Shown piece by piece: positions 52,762 through 61,445 of a DNA stretch of 64,000 bases. Where the stretch lies: NCBI RefSeq assembly GCF_002105755.1, contig NZ_CP020821.1, forward strand, positions 3,472,001-3,536,000, given 5' to 3'. The position numbers and the translations under genes are program-made. This DNA comes from Mycobacterium colombiense CECT 3035 (GTDB lineage: Bacteria; Actinomycetota; Actinomycetes; Mycobacteriales; Mycobacteriaceae). The notes below the pieces were generated by a model. It was not told the origin of the DNA and did no database searches. It was given only the letters and a program-made list of their open reading frames with translations. Within the stretch, counting starts at the first letter, position 1, and every line of letters starts with the position of its first letter.

Positions 52762-53834
52762 TGAGATTGCGCACGCCGCTGACCGAGCTGGTCGGCGTCG
52801 AGCACCCGGTGGTCCAGACCGGGATGGGCTGGGTGGCCGGTGCCCGGCTGGTGTCCGCCACGGCGAACGCCGGCGGGCTGGGCATCCTGGCCTCGGCCAC
52901 CATGACGCTGGACGAATTGGCCACGGCCATCGCGAAGGTCAAGGCGTCGACCGACAAGCCGTTCGGCGTGAACATCCGCGCCGACGCCGCCGACGCCGGC
53001 GACCGCGTCGACCTGATGATCCGCGAAGGCGTCAAGGTGGCCTCCTTCGCCCTGGCGCCCAAGCAGGAACTCATCGCACGCCTGAAAGACGCCGGCGCCG
53101 TGGTGATTCCGTCGATCGGCGCGGCCAAGCACGCCCGCAAGGTGGCCAGCTGGGGCGCCGACGCGATGATCGTGCAGGGCGGCGAGGGCGGTGGGCACAC
53201 CGGCCCGGTCGCCACGACCTTGCTGCTGCCGTCGGTGCTGGACGCCGTGCAGGGCAGCGGGATTCCGGTGATCGCGGCCGGTGGATTCTTCGACGGGCGC
53301 GGCCTGGCGGCCGCGCTGAGCTACGGCGCCGCGGGCGTCGCGATGGGCACCCGCTTCCTGCTGACCTCGGATTCGACTGTGCCGGATGCGGTGAAACGCC
53401 GTTACCTGGAGTCCGCGCTGGACGGCACCGTCGTCACCACCCGGGTGGACGGCATGCCGCACCGGGTGCTGCGCACCGGCCTGGTCGAGAAGCTGGAAAA
53501 CGGCACGCCGATCAGGGGCCTGACCGCCGCCGTGCGCAACGCCGCCAAGTTCAAGCACATGTCGCAGATGACCTGGCGGGCGATGATCAGCGACGGCCTG
53601 GCCATGCGCCACGGCAAGGAGCTGACCTGGTCGCAGGTGGTGATGGCAGCCAATACCCCGATGCTGTTGAAAGCCGGCCTGGTCGACGGGAACACCGAGG
53701 CCGGCGTGCTGGCTTCCGGACAGGTGGCCGGCATCCTCGAAGACCTGCCGTCGTGCGCCGAACTGATCGAATCGATCGTGCGCGACGCGATCGAGCACCT
53801 GCAAGCGGCATCCGGGCTGGTCGAAGGGCCGTAA
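52761..53834 (+). CDS. ipdC: IpdC, nitronate-monooxygenase-like flavin reductase of the C/D-ring pathway
   Basis: FMN TIM-barrel protein of 357 residues. HPVVQTGMGWVAGARLVSATANAGGLGIL and the phosphate-binding WGADAMIVQGGEGGGHTG and VIAAGGFFDGRGLAAALSYGAAGVAMGTRFL are family signatures. In actinobacteria IpdC reduces the steroid-derived CoA ester before ring-C opening. It is the last gene of the echA20 operon; the next gene begins a separately promoted unit. Confidence 0.92.
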   Translation: MRLRTPLTELVGVEHPVVQTGMGWVAGARLVSATANAGGLGILASATMTLDELATAIAKVKASTDKPFGVNIRADAADAGDRVDLMIREGVKVASFALAPKQELIARLKDAGAVVIPSIGAAKHARKVASWGADAMIVQGGEGGGHTGPVATTLLLPSVLDAVQGSGIPVIAAGGFFDGRGLAAALSYGAAGVAMGTRFLLTSDSTVPDAVKRRYLESALDGTVVTTRVDGMPHRVLRTGLVEKLENGTPIRGLTAAVRNAAKFKHMSQMTWRAMISDGLAMRHGKELTWSQVVMAANTPMLLKAGLVDGNTEAGVLASGQVAGILEDLPSCAELIESIVRDAIEHLQAASGLVEGP

Positions 53835-53860
53835 CCGGCCAGGACCGCGGGATTGAAGCG

Positions 53861-53893
53861 TATAGCTGAAACCTAGCATTATTAAGCTATAAT
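53861..53893 (+). promoter_or_regulatory. Leaderless promoter and inverted repeat upstream of satD
   Basis: An unusually AT-rich stretch. TATAAT (53888-53893) is a perfect -10 hexamer six bases before the satD ATG, so the mRNA should be leaderless. TATAGCT (53861-53867) and AGCTATA (53885-53891) form an inverted repeat, the right half lying over the -10. This could be an operator for SatD, which has a C-terminal HTH. Confidence 0.6.
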
Positions 53894-53899
53894 CTTCAT

Positions 53900-54547
53900 A
53901 TGGTCCGGTTGAAGCAATACACTTCACCGCGAGCGACCCTCATCGGCGACGTCGTGGGCTCCAGGCGCGCCACCGACCGCGCGAAGCTGCACCGGGCCCT
54001 GGCGAGCGCCCTGCGGAACATCGCCGCCGACGCCACCGATCCCCCGGCGTTCACCGTTGGCGACGAGTTTCAGGGCAGCTACCCGACCGTGGGGGCCGCG
54101 ATCGATGCCGCCCTGTCGCTGCGGCTGGCCGTCGGTCCCGAGGTCGACGTCCGGTTCGGCATCGGCTGGGGCACGGTCACCGTCCTGGACGCCGACGCGG
54201 GAATCCAGGACGGGCCGGGCTGGTGGACGGCGCGAGAGGCCATCCAGCAGACCGCGGCGGCTCAGCAACAGCCGGGCTTTGCGCTGGTGCGCACGACGTT
54301 CCGGGCCGACGGCGACACACGCGACGACGTCGCCGCGGTCAACGCTGCCCTGATTTGTCGGGACCATCTGCTTGGATCGCTCGATGAGAGGTCGTTGCGG
54401 ATTGTGACGGGGTTGATGACAGGCCGGACCAAAAAAGAGCTCGCCGCCGACGAGGGCATCAGCCCGTCGGCGATATCGCAGCGGGCCGGCCGCGATGGCT
54501 TGGACCTGATAGTCCTTGCCAGCCAATACCTTCGGAGCCTGCCGTGA
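53900..54547 (+). CDS. SatD-family protein, cyclase-like N-terminus and C-terminal HTH
   Basis: A 215-residue SatD-family protein. The N-terminal part has a pattern seen in class III nucleotidyl cyclases: LIGDVVGSR (Asp17) like the first metal site, FTVGDEFQG (Asp55) like the second, and RFGIGWGTVTV (85-95) after it; the 38-residue spacing between the aspartates is also typical. A helix-turn-helix (KKELAADEGISPSAISQRA, about 177-195) ends the chain. The next gene encodes a membrane protein overlapping by four bases. Family assignment is firm; the cyclase idea is inference. Confidence 0.75.
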   Translation: MVRLKQYTSPRATLIGDVVGSRRATDRAKLHRALASALRNIAADATDPPAFTVGDEFQGSYPTVGAAIDAALSLRLAVGPEVDVRFGIGWGTVTVLDADAGIQDGPGWWTAREAIQQTAAAQQQPGFALVRTTFRADGDTRDDVAAVNAALICRDHLLGSLDERSLRIVTGLMTGRTKKELAADEGISPSAISQRAGRDGLDLIVLASQYLRSLP

Positions 54548-55284
54548 GCGCCATCGCGGTCTTTCTCATCGCGCTGGGAGTCGCCGACCTCGCCCGGCGC
54601 GCGATCCGTGCGGCCTGGCCGCCGCTGCTGATCGGGCCGCTGGTGGTGCTGGCGTGCGCGGCGCTGGGGGCCCTATGGCATGCCGGCGACATCGCGTTGC
54701 TGGTGTTGGCGGGCGTCGCGGTCATCGCCTGGGAATGGCTGTGCGGGCGCAGCGAGCGCAGCGGCACCGCGCAGGGGGCACCGTTGGCCGTCTTCGGCTT
54801 CGCGCTGGCGCTGCTGGTCGTGTCGTCCGGCTGGTCGGCACCGGCCGGCGGCGCCGTCGCGCGGTGGTCGGCCTGGGTCCACCTGCCGCTCGACCATGTG
54901 GCACCCACCCGGCTGCTGATGCTCGTCGGCGTGGTGCTGGTTCAGTTCGCAACCGCAAACCAGTTGGTGCGCTTGGTGCTTGGTTCGGTGGGCGCGGTGC
55001 GCCCGGCCGGTGAGCCGCAGCCGTCGGACCGGCTCAAGGGCGGCAGGCTGCTGGGTCCGATGGAGCGCCTGCTGATCCTGAGCCTCGGCGTCGGCGGGCA
55101 GGTGGCCGCGGCCAGCGCCGTCGTCGCCGCCAAGGGCATCATCCGGTTCCCCGAATTGAACGCTCAGACAAACCGCAACGGCGGCGTCGGGATCGACGAG
55201 GTGACCGAGTACTTCCTGGTCGGCAGCTTCACGAGTTGGCTGCTCGCCCTGGGCGGCATCGGCCTGGTCGTGGCAACCCGCTAA
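54544..55284 (+). CDS. Multi-pass membrane protein coupled to SatD (DUF3307-like C-terminus)
   Basis: A 246-residue protein with about six hydrophobic segments (among them AAWPPLLIGPLVVLACAALGAL, LLVLAGVAVIAWEWL, LAVFGFALALLVVSSGW, LILSLGVGGQVAAASAVVAAK and FLVGSFTSWLLALGGIGLVV). The part MERLLILSLGVGG...AKGIIRFPELN...EVTEYFLVGSF resembles the C-terminus of DUF3307 proteins, which often accompany SatD. GTG 54544 overlaps the satD TGA, so the two are co-translated. Function unknown; an effector or sensor for SatD is inferred. Confidence 0.75.
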   Translation: MSAIAVFLIALGVADLARRAIRAAWPPLLIGPLVVLACAALGALWHAGDIALLVLAGVAVIAWEWLCGRSERSGTAQGAPLAVFGFALALLVVSSGWSAPAGGAVARWSAWVHLPLDHVAPTRLLMLVGVVLVQFATANQLVRLVLGSVGAVRPAGEPQPSDRLKGGRLLGPMERLLILSLGVGGQVAAASAVVAAKGIIRFPELNAQTNRNGGVGIDEVTEYFLVGSFTSWLLALGGIGLVVATR

Positions 55285-55294
55285 CATGCTGGCC

Positions 55295-55352
55295 GAGTGT
55301 GAACTTCACGACGCGACACACCGCTGAGCCGTCGAGAAATTCATACTCGGCG
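55295..55352. repeat. 58-bp direct repeat, left end of the second DUF559 cassette
   Basis: Begins GAGTGTGAA, contains ACGACGCGACAC and TGAGCCG, and ends near TTCATACTC, which is nearly the inverse of its start. The same-orientation copy is at 56250-56307; about 45 of 58 positions agree. It ends two bases before the stop of the gene at 55354. Confidence 0.75.
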
Positions 55353-55353
55353 G

Positions 55354-56214
55354 TCAAGGACGCCATCCCGCGGCGCGCATCGCGGCGACGACACGGGCAA
55401 TAAAGGTACCCTGCCGATAGCGGAGAAGGTCGCTGCTAACCCGGATGATCGTCCAGCCCAAGTCGGCCAATGCGGTGTACCGGTCGATGTCGCGATCGCG
55501 CTGCCCGGCGTCCGTCCAGTGCTGTGGCCCGTCGTACTCGATGCCGACCCGCAGCTCCCGGTACCCCATGTCGATGCGCGCAATGAAGTCGCCATAGTCA
55601 TCGCACACTCGGATCTGTGTCTGTGGCACAGGCAAACCCGCGGCGATCAACACCAGCCGGGTGCGGGTCTCCTGCGGAGGCTCTGCTCCGCTGTCCACGA
55701 GCGGCAACACGGCTTTGAGCCGAACCAGACCGCGCATGCCGCGATGCTCGGCCATCACGGCTTCGATGTCGGTGACTTTGACGTCGGTTACGTTCGCCAG
55801 CGCGTCGAGCCGCTGCACCGCAAACAGCCGCGACGATGTCCACCGTCCAACATCGAAAGCCGTACGTGCCGGACTGATCACCAGCATGCCGTCGACTTCG
55901 ACGACCTCACCGCGGAGCAGTGTCTCACTGTGCACGACAATGCCGGCAGGTGCGTGCCGATTGACGTGTACCAGCTCAGCATCGAGCGGCGGGCTGACCC
56001 ACTTCGCCCCGAGCAGTGCGGCCGCCGAGTTTCCCGCGACGACGCCCTTGCGCCGCGACCAAAGCCATGCCGCCTGCGCGCGTTCGCGCGCCGTCAGCGC
56101 GATGCCGCCCGGGCAGTAGACGCCTGGGTAGACAGGCTCGTAGAGGGAGCGCATTGCCCGCTCCGGCATCACTTTTGCCGCCAAGGCCTCACTGCCCAGG
56201 AAGAGTTCGGTCAT
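55354..56214 (-). CDS. Second DUF559 protein with AbiEi-like N-terminus and Vsr-like endonuclease fold
   Basis: A paralogue (286 residues) of the gene at 39008. The N-terminus MTELFLGSEALAAKVMPERAMRSLYEPVYPGVYC matches the same winged-helix pattern, PARTAFDVGRW matches the middle, and FIARIDMGYRELRVGIEYDGPQHW followed by LADLGWTIIRV is the same endonuclease-like signature. ATG 56214 is chosen; the longer reading runs into the right-hand repeat. It is flanked by direct repeats of about 58 bp and lies between the SatD pair and fadA6. No partner toxin is present. Confidence 0.8.
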   Translation of the reverse strand: MTELFLGSEALAAKVMPERAMRSLYEPVYPGVYCPGGIALTARERAQAAWLWSRRKGVVAGNSAAALLGAKWVSPPLDAELVHVNRHAPAGIVVHSETLLRGEVVEVDGMLVISPARTAFDVGRWTSSRLFAVQRLDALANVTDVKVTDIEAVMAEHRGMRGLVRLKAVLPLVDSGAEPPQETRTRLVLIAAGLPVPQTQIRVCDDYGDFIARIDMGYRELRVGIEYDGPQHWTDAGQRDRDIDRYTALADLGWTIIRVSSDLLRYRQGTFIARVVAAMRAAGWRP

Positions 56215-56249
56215 GCTGGCATGCTGCCAACGCCCACCGACACCTCTGC

Positions 56250-56307
56250 GAGTGTGAAGCCTACGACGCGACACGCCGTTGAGCCGCCGCGGATTTCACT
56301 GTCGGCG
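56250..56307. repeat. 58-bp direct repeat, right end of the second DUF559 cassette
   Basis: GAGTGTGAA ... ACGACGCGACAC ... TGAGCCG ... TTTCACTGTC, the same order of blocks as at 55295. It begins 35 bases upstream of the ATG at 56214 and ends seven bases before the fadA6 stop. Confidence 0.75.
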
Positions 56308-56314
56308 CAACGAG

Positions 56315-57475
56315 TTACAGGCGCTCGATGATCGTGACGTTGGCCGTGCCGCCGCCTTCGCACATCGTCTGCAGCCCGTAGCGCCCGCCGATGCGCTCCA
56401 GCTCGTTGAGCATGGTGGTGAACAGCTTGGCGCCGGTGGCACCCAGCGGGTGGCCGAGCGCGATCGCGCCGCCGTTGGGGTTGACCTTCTCCGGGTCGGC
56501 CTTGATCTCCTTGAGCCAGGCCAACACCACCGGCGCGAACGCCTCGTTGATCTCCACGGTGTCGATGTCGTCGATGGACAGCCCGGCCCTGTCCAGCGCG
56601 TACCGGGTCGCCGGGATGGGCCCGGTCAGCATGAAGACCGGGTCGGCGGAGCGGGCACTGATGTGGTGGATGCGCGCCCGCGGCGTCAAATTGTGCTCCT
56701 TGACCGCCTTTTCGGACGCCAGCAGCACGGCACTGGCGCCGTCGGAGATCTGGCTGGCCATGGCCGCCGTCAGCCGGCCGCCTTCGACCAGCGGCTTGAG
56801 CCCGGCCATCTTCTCCAGCGAGGACTCACGAGGGCCCTCGTCAACCCGGAACGGCCCGGATTCGGTTTCGACGGTGATGATCTCGTTGTCGAAGTGGCCG
56901 CCGCGGATGGCCGCGAACGCGCGCTCGTGACTGGTCAGCGCGAAGCGCTCCATCTCCTCGCGAGACAGGTTCCACTTCTCGGCGATCATCTCCGACCCGC
57001 GGAACTGCGAGATCTCCTGGTCGCCGTAGCGGTGCAGCCACTGCTTGGACTCGTTGGTGGGCGAGGTGAAGCCGAACTGCTCGCCCACCGTCATGGCCGA
57101 CGAGATCGGGATCTGGCTCATGTTCTGCACGCCGCCGGCGACGATCAGGTCGGCCGTGCCGGACATGACCGCCTGTGCGCCAAAGGAAATGGCCTGCTGG
57201 CTGGATCCGCACTGCCGGTCGACGGTGACGCCGGGAACCTCTTCGGGATAGCCGGCGGCCAACCACGAGAGCCGGGCGATGTTGCCCGCCTGCGCGCCGA
57301 TGGCGTCGACGCAGCCGGCGATCACGTCGTCAACGGCGGCGGGGTCGACGTCGACCCGGTCCAGCAGCCCGCGCCAGCCCAGCGCGCCGAGGTCGACCGG
57401 GTGAACCCCGGCCAGCGATCCGCCGCGCTTGCCGACCGCGGTACGCACAGCGTCGATGACGTACGCCTCAGGCAT
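56315..57475 (-). CDS. fadA6: FadA6, thiolase of the C/D-ring pathway
   Basis: Thiolase of 386 residues. The nucleophile is Cys89 in DRQCGSSQQA; NEAFAPVVLAW, GHPLGATGAKLF and the second cysteine in MCEGGGTAN complete the active site. It acts on the linear CoA ester left after ring opening. ATG 57475 (MPEAYVIDAVRTAVGKRGG) is preferred over a 16-codon longer reading that lies in the kstR2 3' end. It follows kstR2 by one base on the same strand and is autoregulated with it. Confidence 0.93.
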   Translation of the reverse strand: MPEAYVIDAVRTAVGKRGGSLAGVHPVDLGALGWRGLLDRVDVDPAAVDDVIAGCVDAIGAQAGNIARLSWLAAGYPEEVPGVTVDRQCGSSQQAISFGAQAVMSGTADLIVAGGVQNMSQIPISSAMTVGEQFGFTSPTNESKQWLHRYGDQEISQFRGSEMIAEKWNLSREEMERFALTSHERAFAAIRGGHFDNEIITVETESGPFRVDEGPRESSLEKMAGLKPLVEGGRLTAAMASQISDGASAVLLASEKAVKEHNLTPRARIHHISARSADPVFMLTGPIPATRYALDRAGLSIDDIDTVEINEAFAPVVLAWLKEIKADPEKVNPNGGAIALGHPLGATGAKLFTTMLNELERIGGRYGLQTMCEGGGTANVTIIERL

Positions 57476-57476
57476 T

Positions 57477-58097
57477 TCAGACTCCTTCTTCGATCTTCTT
57501 CGATTCGGCAGTAATTCCGCCAAGAACGATGGCGAGGTATTGCTGGCCGACCTGCTCCGCGGTAAGCGGCCCGCCCGGCTGATACCAGCGCACCGACACC
57601 CACGTGGTGTCCCGGATGAAGCGGTAGATCAGGTCGACGTCGAGGTCGGGCCGAAAGCAGCCCTCCGCCACGCCCTGATTGAGCAATTCGAGCCACATCT
57701 TGCGTTGCTGCCGGTTCATGTCCTCGATGTAGGAGAACCGGGGCTGGGACAACAACCGCTGGGCCTCGTCCTGGTAGATGACGACCTGCGCGTGCCGGTG
57801 CTCGATCGCCTCGAACGACGCCATGAACAACCCCTTGAGCCGCTCCAGGGGATTGGCCTCGCTGTCCACGATCTCGCGGTAGCGGGCGAACAACCAGTCC
57901 AGGAAACTGCGCAGGAGCTCGTCGACCATCTCCTCCTTGGAGGAGAAGTGGTGATACAGGCTGCCGGACAGGATGCCGGCGCTGTCGGCGATGTCGCGCA
58001 CGGTGGTGGCGCGCAATCCACGCTCGGCGAACATGGTCGCGGCAAGCTCCAGTAGCTCGTCTCGCCGGCTGTTGGCCTGACCGGGCACTCGGTCCAC
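57477..58097 (-). CDS. kstR2: KstR2, TetR-family repressor of the C/D-ring genes
   Basis: TetR regulator of 206 residues (200 in M. tuberculosis; the C-terminal AESKKIEEGV is longer here). The HTH is TTVRDIADSAGILSGSLYHHFSSKEEMVDEL (about 31-61). The ligand is HIP-CoA made by FadD3; binding it releases the DNA. GTG 58097 is used as in the M. tuberculosis protein. Its operator at 58113 is 15 bases upstream, so it is autoregulated. fadA6 is co-transcribed. Confidence 0.95.
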   Translation of the reverse strand: MDRVPGQANSRRDELLELAATMFAERGLRATTVRDIADSAGILSGSLYHHFSSKEEMVDELLRSFLDWLFARYREIVDSEANPLERLKGLFMASFEAIEHRHAQVVIYQDEAQRLLSQPRFSYIEDMNRQQRKMWLELLNQGVAEGCFRPDLDVDLIYRFIRDTTWVSVRWYQPGGPLTAEQVGQQYLAIVLGGITAESKKIEEGV

Positions 58098-58112
58098 CCG
58101 ATCAGAGTATCA

Positions 58113-58126
58113 ACCAAGCGCTTGCT
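58113..58126. promoter_or_regulatory. KstR2 operator upstream of kstR2
   Basis: ACCAAGCGCTTGCT, full match to AnCAAGnnCTTGnT, 15 bases from the kstR2 GTG. It also lies 45 bases downstream of the membrane-protein gene at 58172, which is transcribed toward it. Confidence 0.9.
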
Positions 58127-58171
58127 TGGCCACCGAGGTGTGGTTTCCCGCCCCGACGGCCGACGGCGGCG

Positions 58172-59344
58172 TCAGCGCAGCGAGACCACCGGCGGGTTCT
58201 GCGACTCGTCGGCGGTGCCGGATACGAACGCGTTCACCACGCTCGTTTTGGTGCCCCCCGACCGGGTCTGGGCGGTCAGCGGGAAGTTCACCGACCCGGA
58301 GAAGGACGCCTCGAGACGGAACGGGTCGAACAGGTTGATCTTGAGGCCACTGATGTCCGGCTTGCCCCACGCGGCGGTCCCGTCCACCAGGTCGTAGTCG
58401 AAGGCGTGCTGGGGGCAGTCGGCCGGCCGCAGCTGAGTGGAGTTCGCGCAATTCGCCAGCGCCGCCGAGATCGCGGAACTGGTCGCCGCAACCCCCTTGT
58501 CGCTCAGCTTGAACTCCAGGTCGTTGAAGTACGCTCCCGCCGTCGTCAAATTGTCAAGCAGGAACGGCTTTTTCGGGTTGACGGCCAGATTCGGGTTGCT
58601 GCTGGCGACGTCCAGCCAACCGGGAAAGACGTAGACCGGAGCGGTGCCGACGGGCTTGCCGAAGAACGTCGCGGTTTTGACGGCGGCCTGTTCGATGCCC
58701 GCGTTCAGCGTGTCCACCTTGATCGCGGCGTGGTCGAGCTTCCAGTCGTTGCCTGCCTTCTTGATCGACATGGTCACGTCCGAGGTGTTGTCGCCGAATT
58801 TCGCCGAAACATGCACCTGCCCGAAGCCGAAGCCACGCGCGGAATTGTCGTCGAGGATCTTGATGTCGGTGATTGGCCACCGCGCGATCTGCCGTTTGAG
58901 GATGTCGTCGGTCAGGAATTCTTTCGACGCCGGCTGGTCGGTGCTGTACGTCAGCGCGGCTTGCGCGTCCCCGCGGGCGAGCGCCTCCAGGTAGCCCTTG
59001 GCGGCATCCCCGGCGCTGCCCGATCCGCCGCCACTGCTGACGGCGATCACGGCGATGACGATCACCACCAGCACGACGGCGGCCACGCTCAACCCGATGA
59101 TCAACGGCCTGCGATTGCGTTGACCGGGGCCGCCGTGCGGCCCGTTGAAGTGGGCGACGGTGACCGGCGGCGGCGAAGACCACGGCCCGTATGCCGGCTG
59201 CTCGAACGGCGTTGCCTGAGCGCCCTGCCCCCACTGTTCCGGCCAGCCCGCGCCCGATTGCCAGGGCGCGCCCGGAGGCTGGCCGGGTGTGCTTGCGGGA
59301 GTCGGGTTCTCACCCCACGGCCGGTGACCCGGTCCTTCGCTCAC
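58172..59344 (-). CDS. Membrane-anchored protein with a Pro/Gly-rich cytosolic tail
   Basis: A 390-residue protein of unknown function. Residues 1-78 are Pro/Gly/Trp-rich and cytosolic, 81-102 is a single membrane span (IIGLSVAAVVLVVIVIAVIAV), then a Gly/Ser linker and an extracytoplasmic part of about 280 residues. Residues from about 113 (DAAKGYLEALARGDAQAALTYS) begin an NTF2-like DUF4878-type domain. GTG 59344 follows GGGAGGG. M. tuberculosis has PPE64 in this position. Not obviously related to sterol use. Confidence 0.8.
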   Translation of the reverse strand: MSEGPGHRPWGENPTPASTPGQPPGAPWQSGAGWPEQWGQGAQATPFEQPAYGPWSSPPPVTVAHFNGPHGGPGQRNRRPLIIGLSVAAVVLVVIVIAVIAVSSGGGSGSAGDAAKGYLEALARGDAQAALTYSTDQPASKEFLTDDILKRQIARWPITDIKILDDNSARGFGFGQVHVSAKFGDNTSDVTMSIKKAGNDWKLDHAAIKVDTLNAGIEQAAVKTATFFGKPVGTAPVYVFPGWLDVASSNPNLAVNPKKPFLLDNLTTAGAYFNDLEFKLSDKGVAATSSAISAALANCANSTQLRPADCPQHAFDYDLVDGTAAWGKPDISGLKINLFDPFRLEASFSGSVNFPLTAQTRSGGTKTSVVNAFVSGTADESQNPPVVSLR

Positions 59345-59426
59345 AGCGCCCTCCCACCTGCGTCAACCGCGTTGGTCGACAATTGTAAACACGTCGTGGG
59401 CTCGCGCTAGTCAGCGAGATCGCAGC

Positions 59427-60211
59427 TCACGGGTGCTGACTGGAAACCGAGATGACCTCGCCGGTGAGGTAGCTGGAGTAGTCGCTGGCGAGGAATGCGA
59501 TGGTGGCCGCGACCTCCCACGGCTCGGCCGCCCGTCCGAAGGCCTCGCCGGCCGACAGCCGGTCGAGCAACTCCGACGACGACGTCTTCTCCAGGAACTT
59601 GTGCCGCGCGATGCTCGGCGACACCGCATTGATCCGCACGTCGTACTCGGCGGCTTCGATTGCGCTGCAACGGGTCAGCGCCATCACCCCGGCCTTGGCC
59701 GCGGCATAGTGCGACTGCGAGTGCTGCGCGCGCCAGCCGAGGACGCTGGCGTTGTTGACGATCACCCCACCGTGCGGCGCGTCGCGGAAGTAGCGCAGCG
59801 CCGCGCGGGTGGCGCGGAACACCGACGTGAGGGTGACGTCGAGGACGCGGTCCCATTCCTCGTCGGTCATGTCGACCACCGGGGTCTGCCCGCCCAGCCC
59901 GGCATTGTTCACCAGGACGTCGATGCGTCCCATCCGCGCGGTCGCCGACGCGAACAGCGCATCGATCTGCGCGGTGGAGGTCACGTCGCACAGCACGCTT
60001 TCGACGCGGCCCTGCCCCAGCGCGGCGAGCTCGTCGGCCGTCTCCCCCAGCCGCCGTTCATGGTGATCCGAGATCACCACGTCGGCGCCCTCGGCCAGCG
60101 CCCGCCGCGCCGTCGACGCGCCGATGCCGGTGCCCGCGGCGGCGGTCACGACCACCACCTTGCCCTGCAGAAGTCCATGTCCGGCAATCTCTTTCGGGGC
60201 TTCGGACAGAC

Positions 60212-60215
<4 letters not shown>
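59427..60215 (-). CDS. ipdF: IpdF, SDR of the C/D-ring pathway
   Basis: SDR of 262 residues, syntenic with Rv3559c. It has TAAAGTGIGASTARRALAEGADVVISDHH, VNNAGLGGQTPV and YAAAKAGVMALTR. In actinobacteria IpdF oxidises the hydroxyl of the 5-OH-HIC-type CoA ester. ATG 60215 overlaps the fadE30 stop (ATGA). The 36-residue C-terminal part follows the YAAAKAG Tyr/Lys with HKFLEKTSSSELL, typical of this family. The frame extending further upstream lies inside fadE30 and is rejected. Confidence 0.9.
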
Positions 60216-61360
<1,145 letters not shown>

Positions 61361-61377
61361 GCCCTGTAGGCTAACCT

Positions 61378-61391
61378 ACCAAGCACTTGCT
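61378..61391. promoter_or_regulatory. KstR2 operator between fadE30 and fadD3
   Basis: ACCAAGCACTTGCT, full match to AnCAAGnnCTTGnT. It is 18 bases from fadE30 and 54 bases from fadD3 and can control both. Confidence 0.9.
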
Positions 61392-61445
61392 TTGTTAGGC
61401 CGTCGGCGACTGCGCTTCGCGGGCGGAACTCTCTAGGAGCATTCG

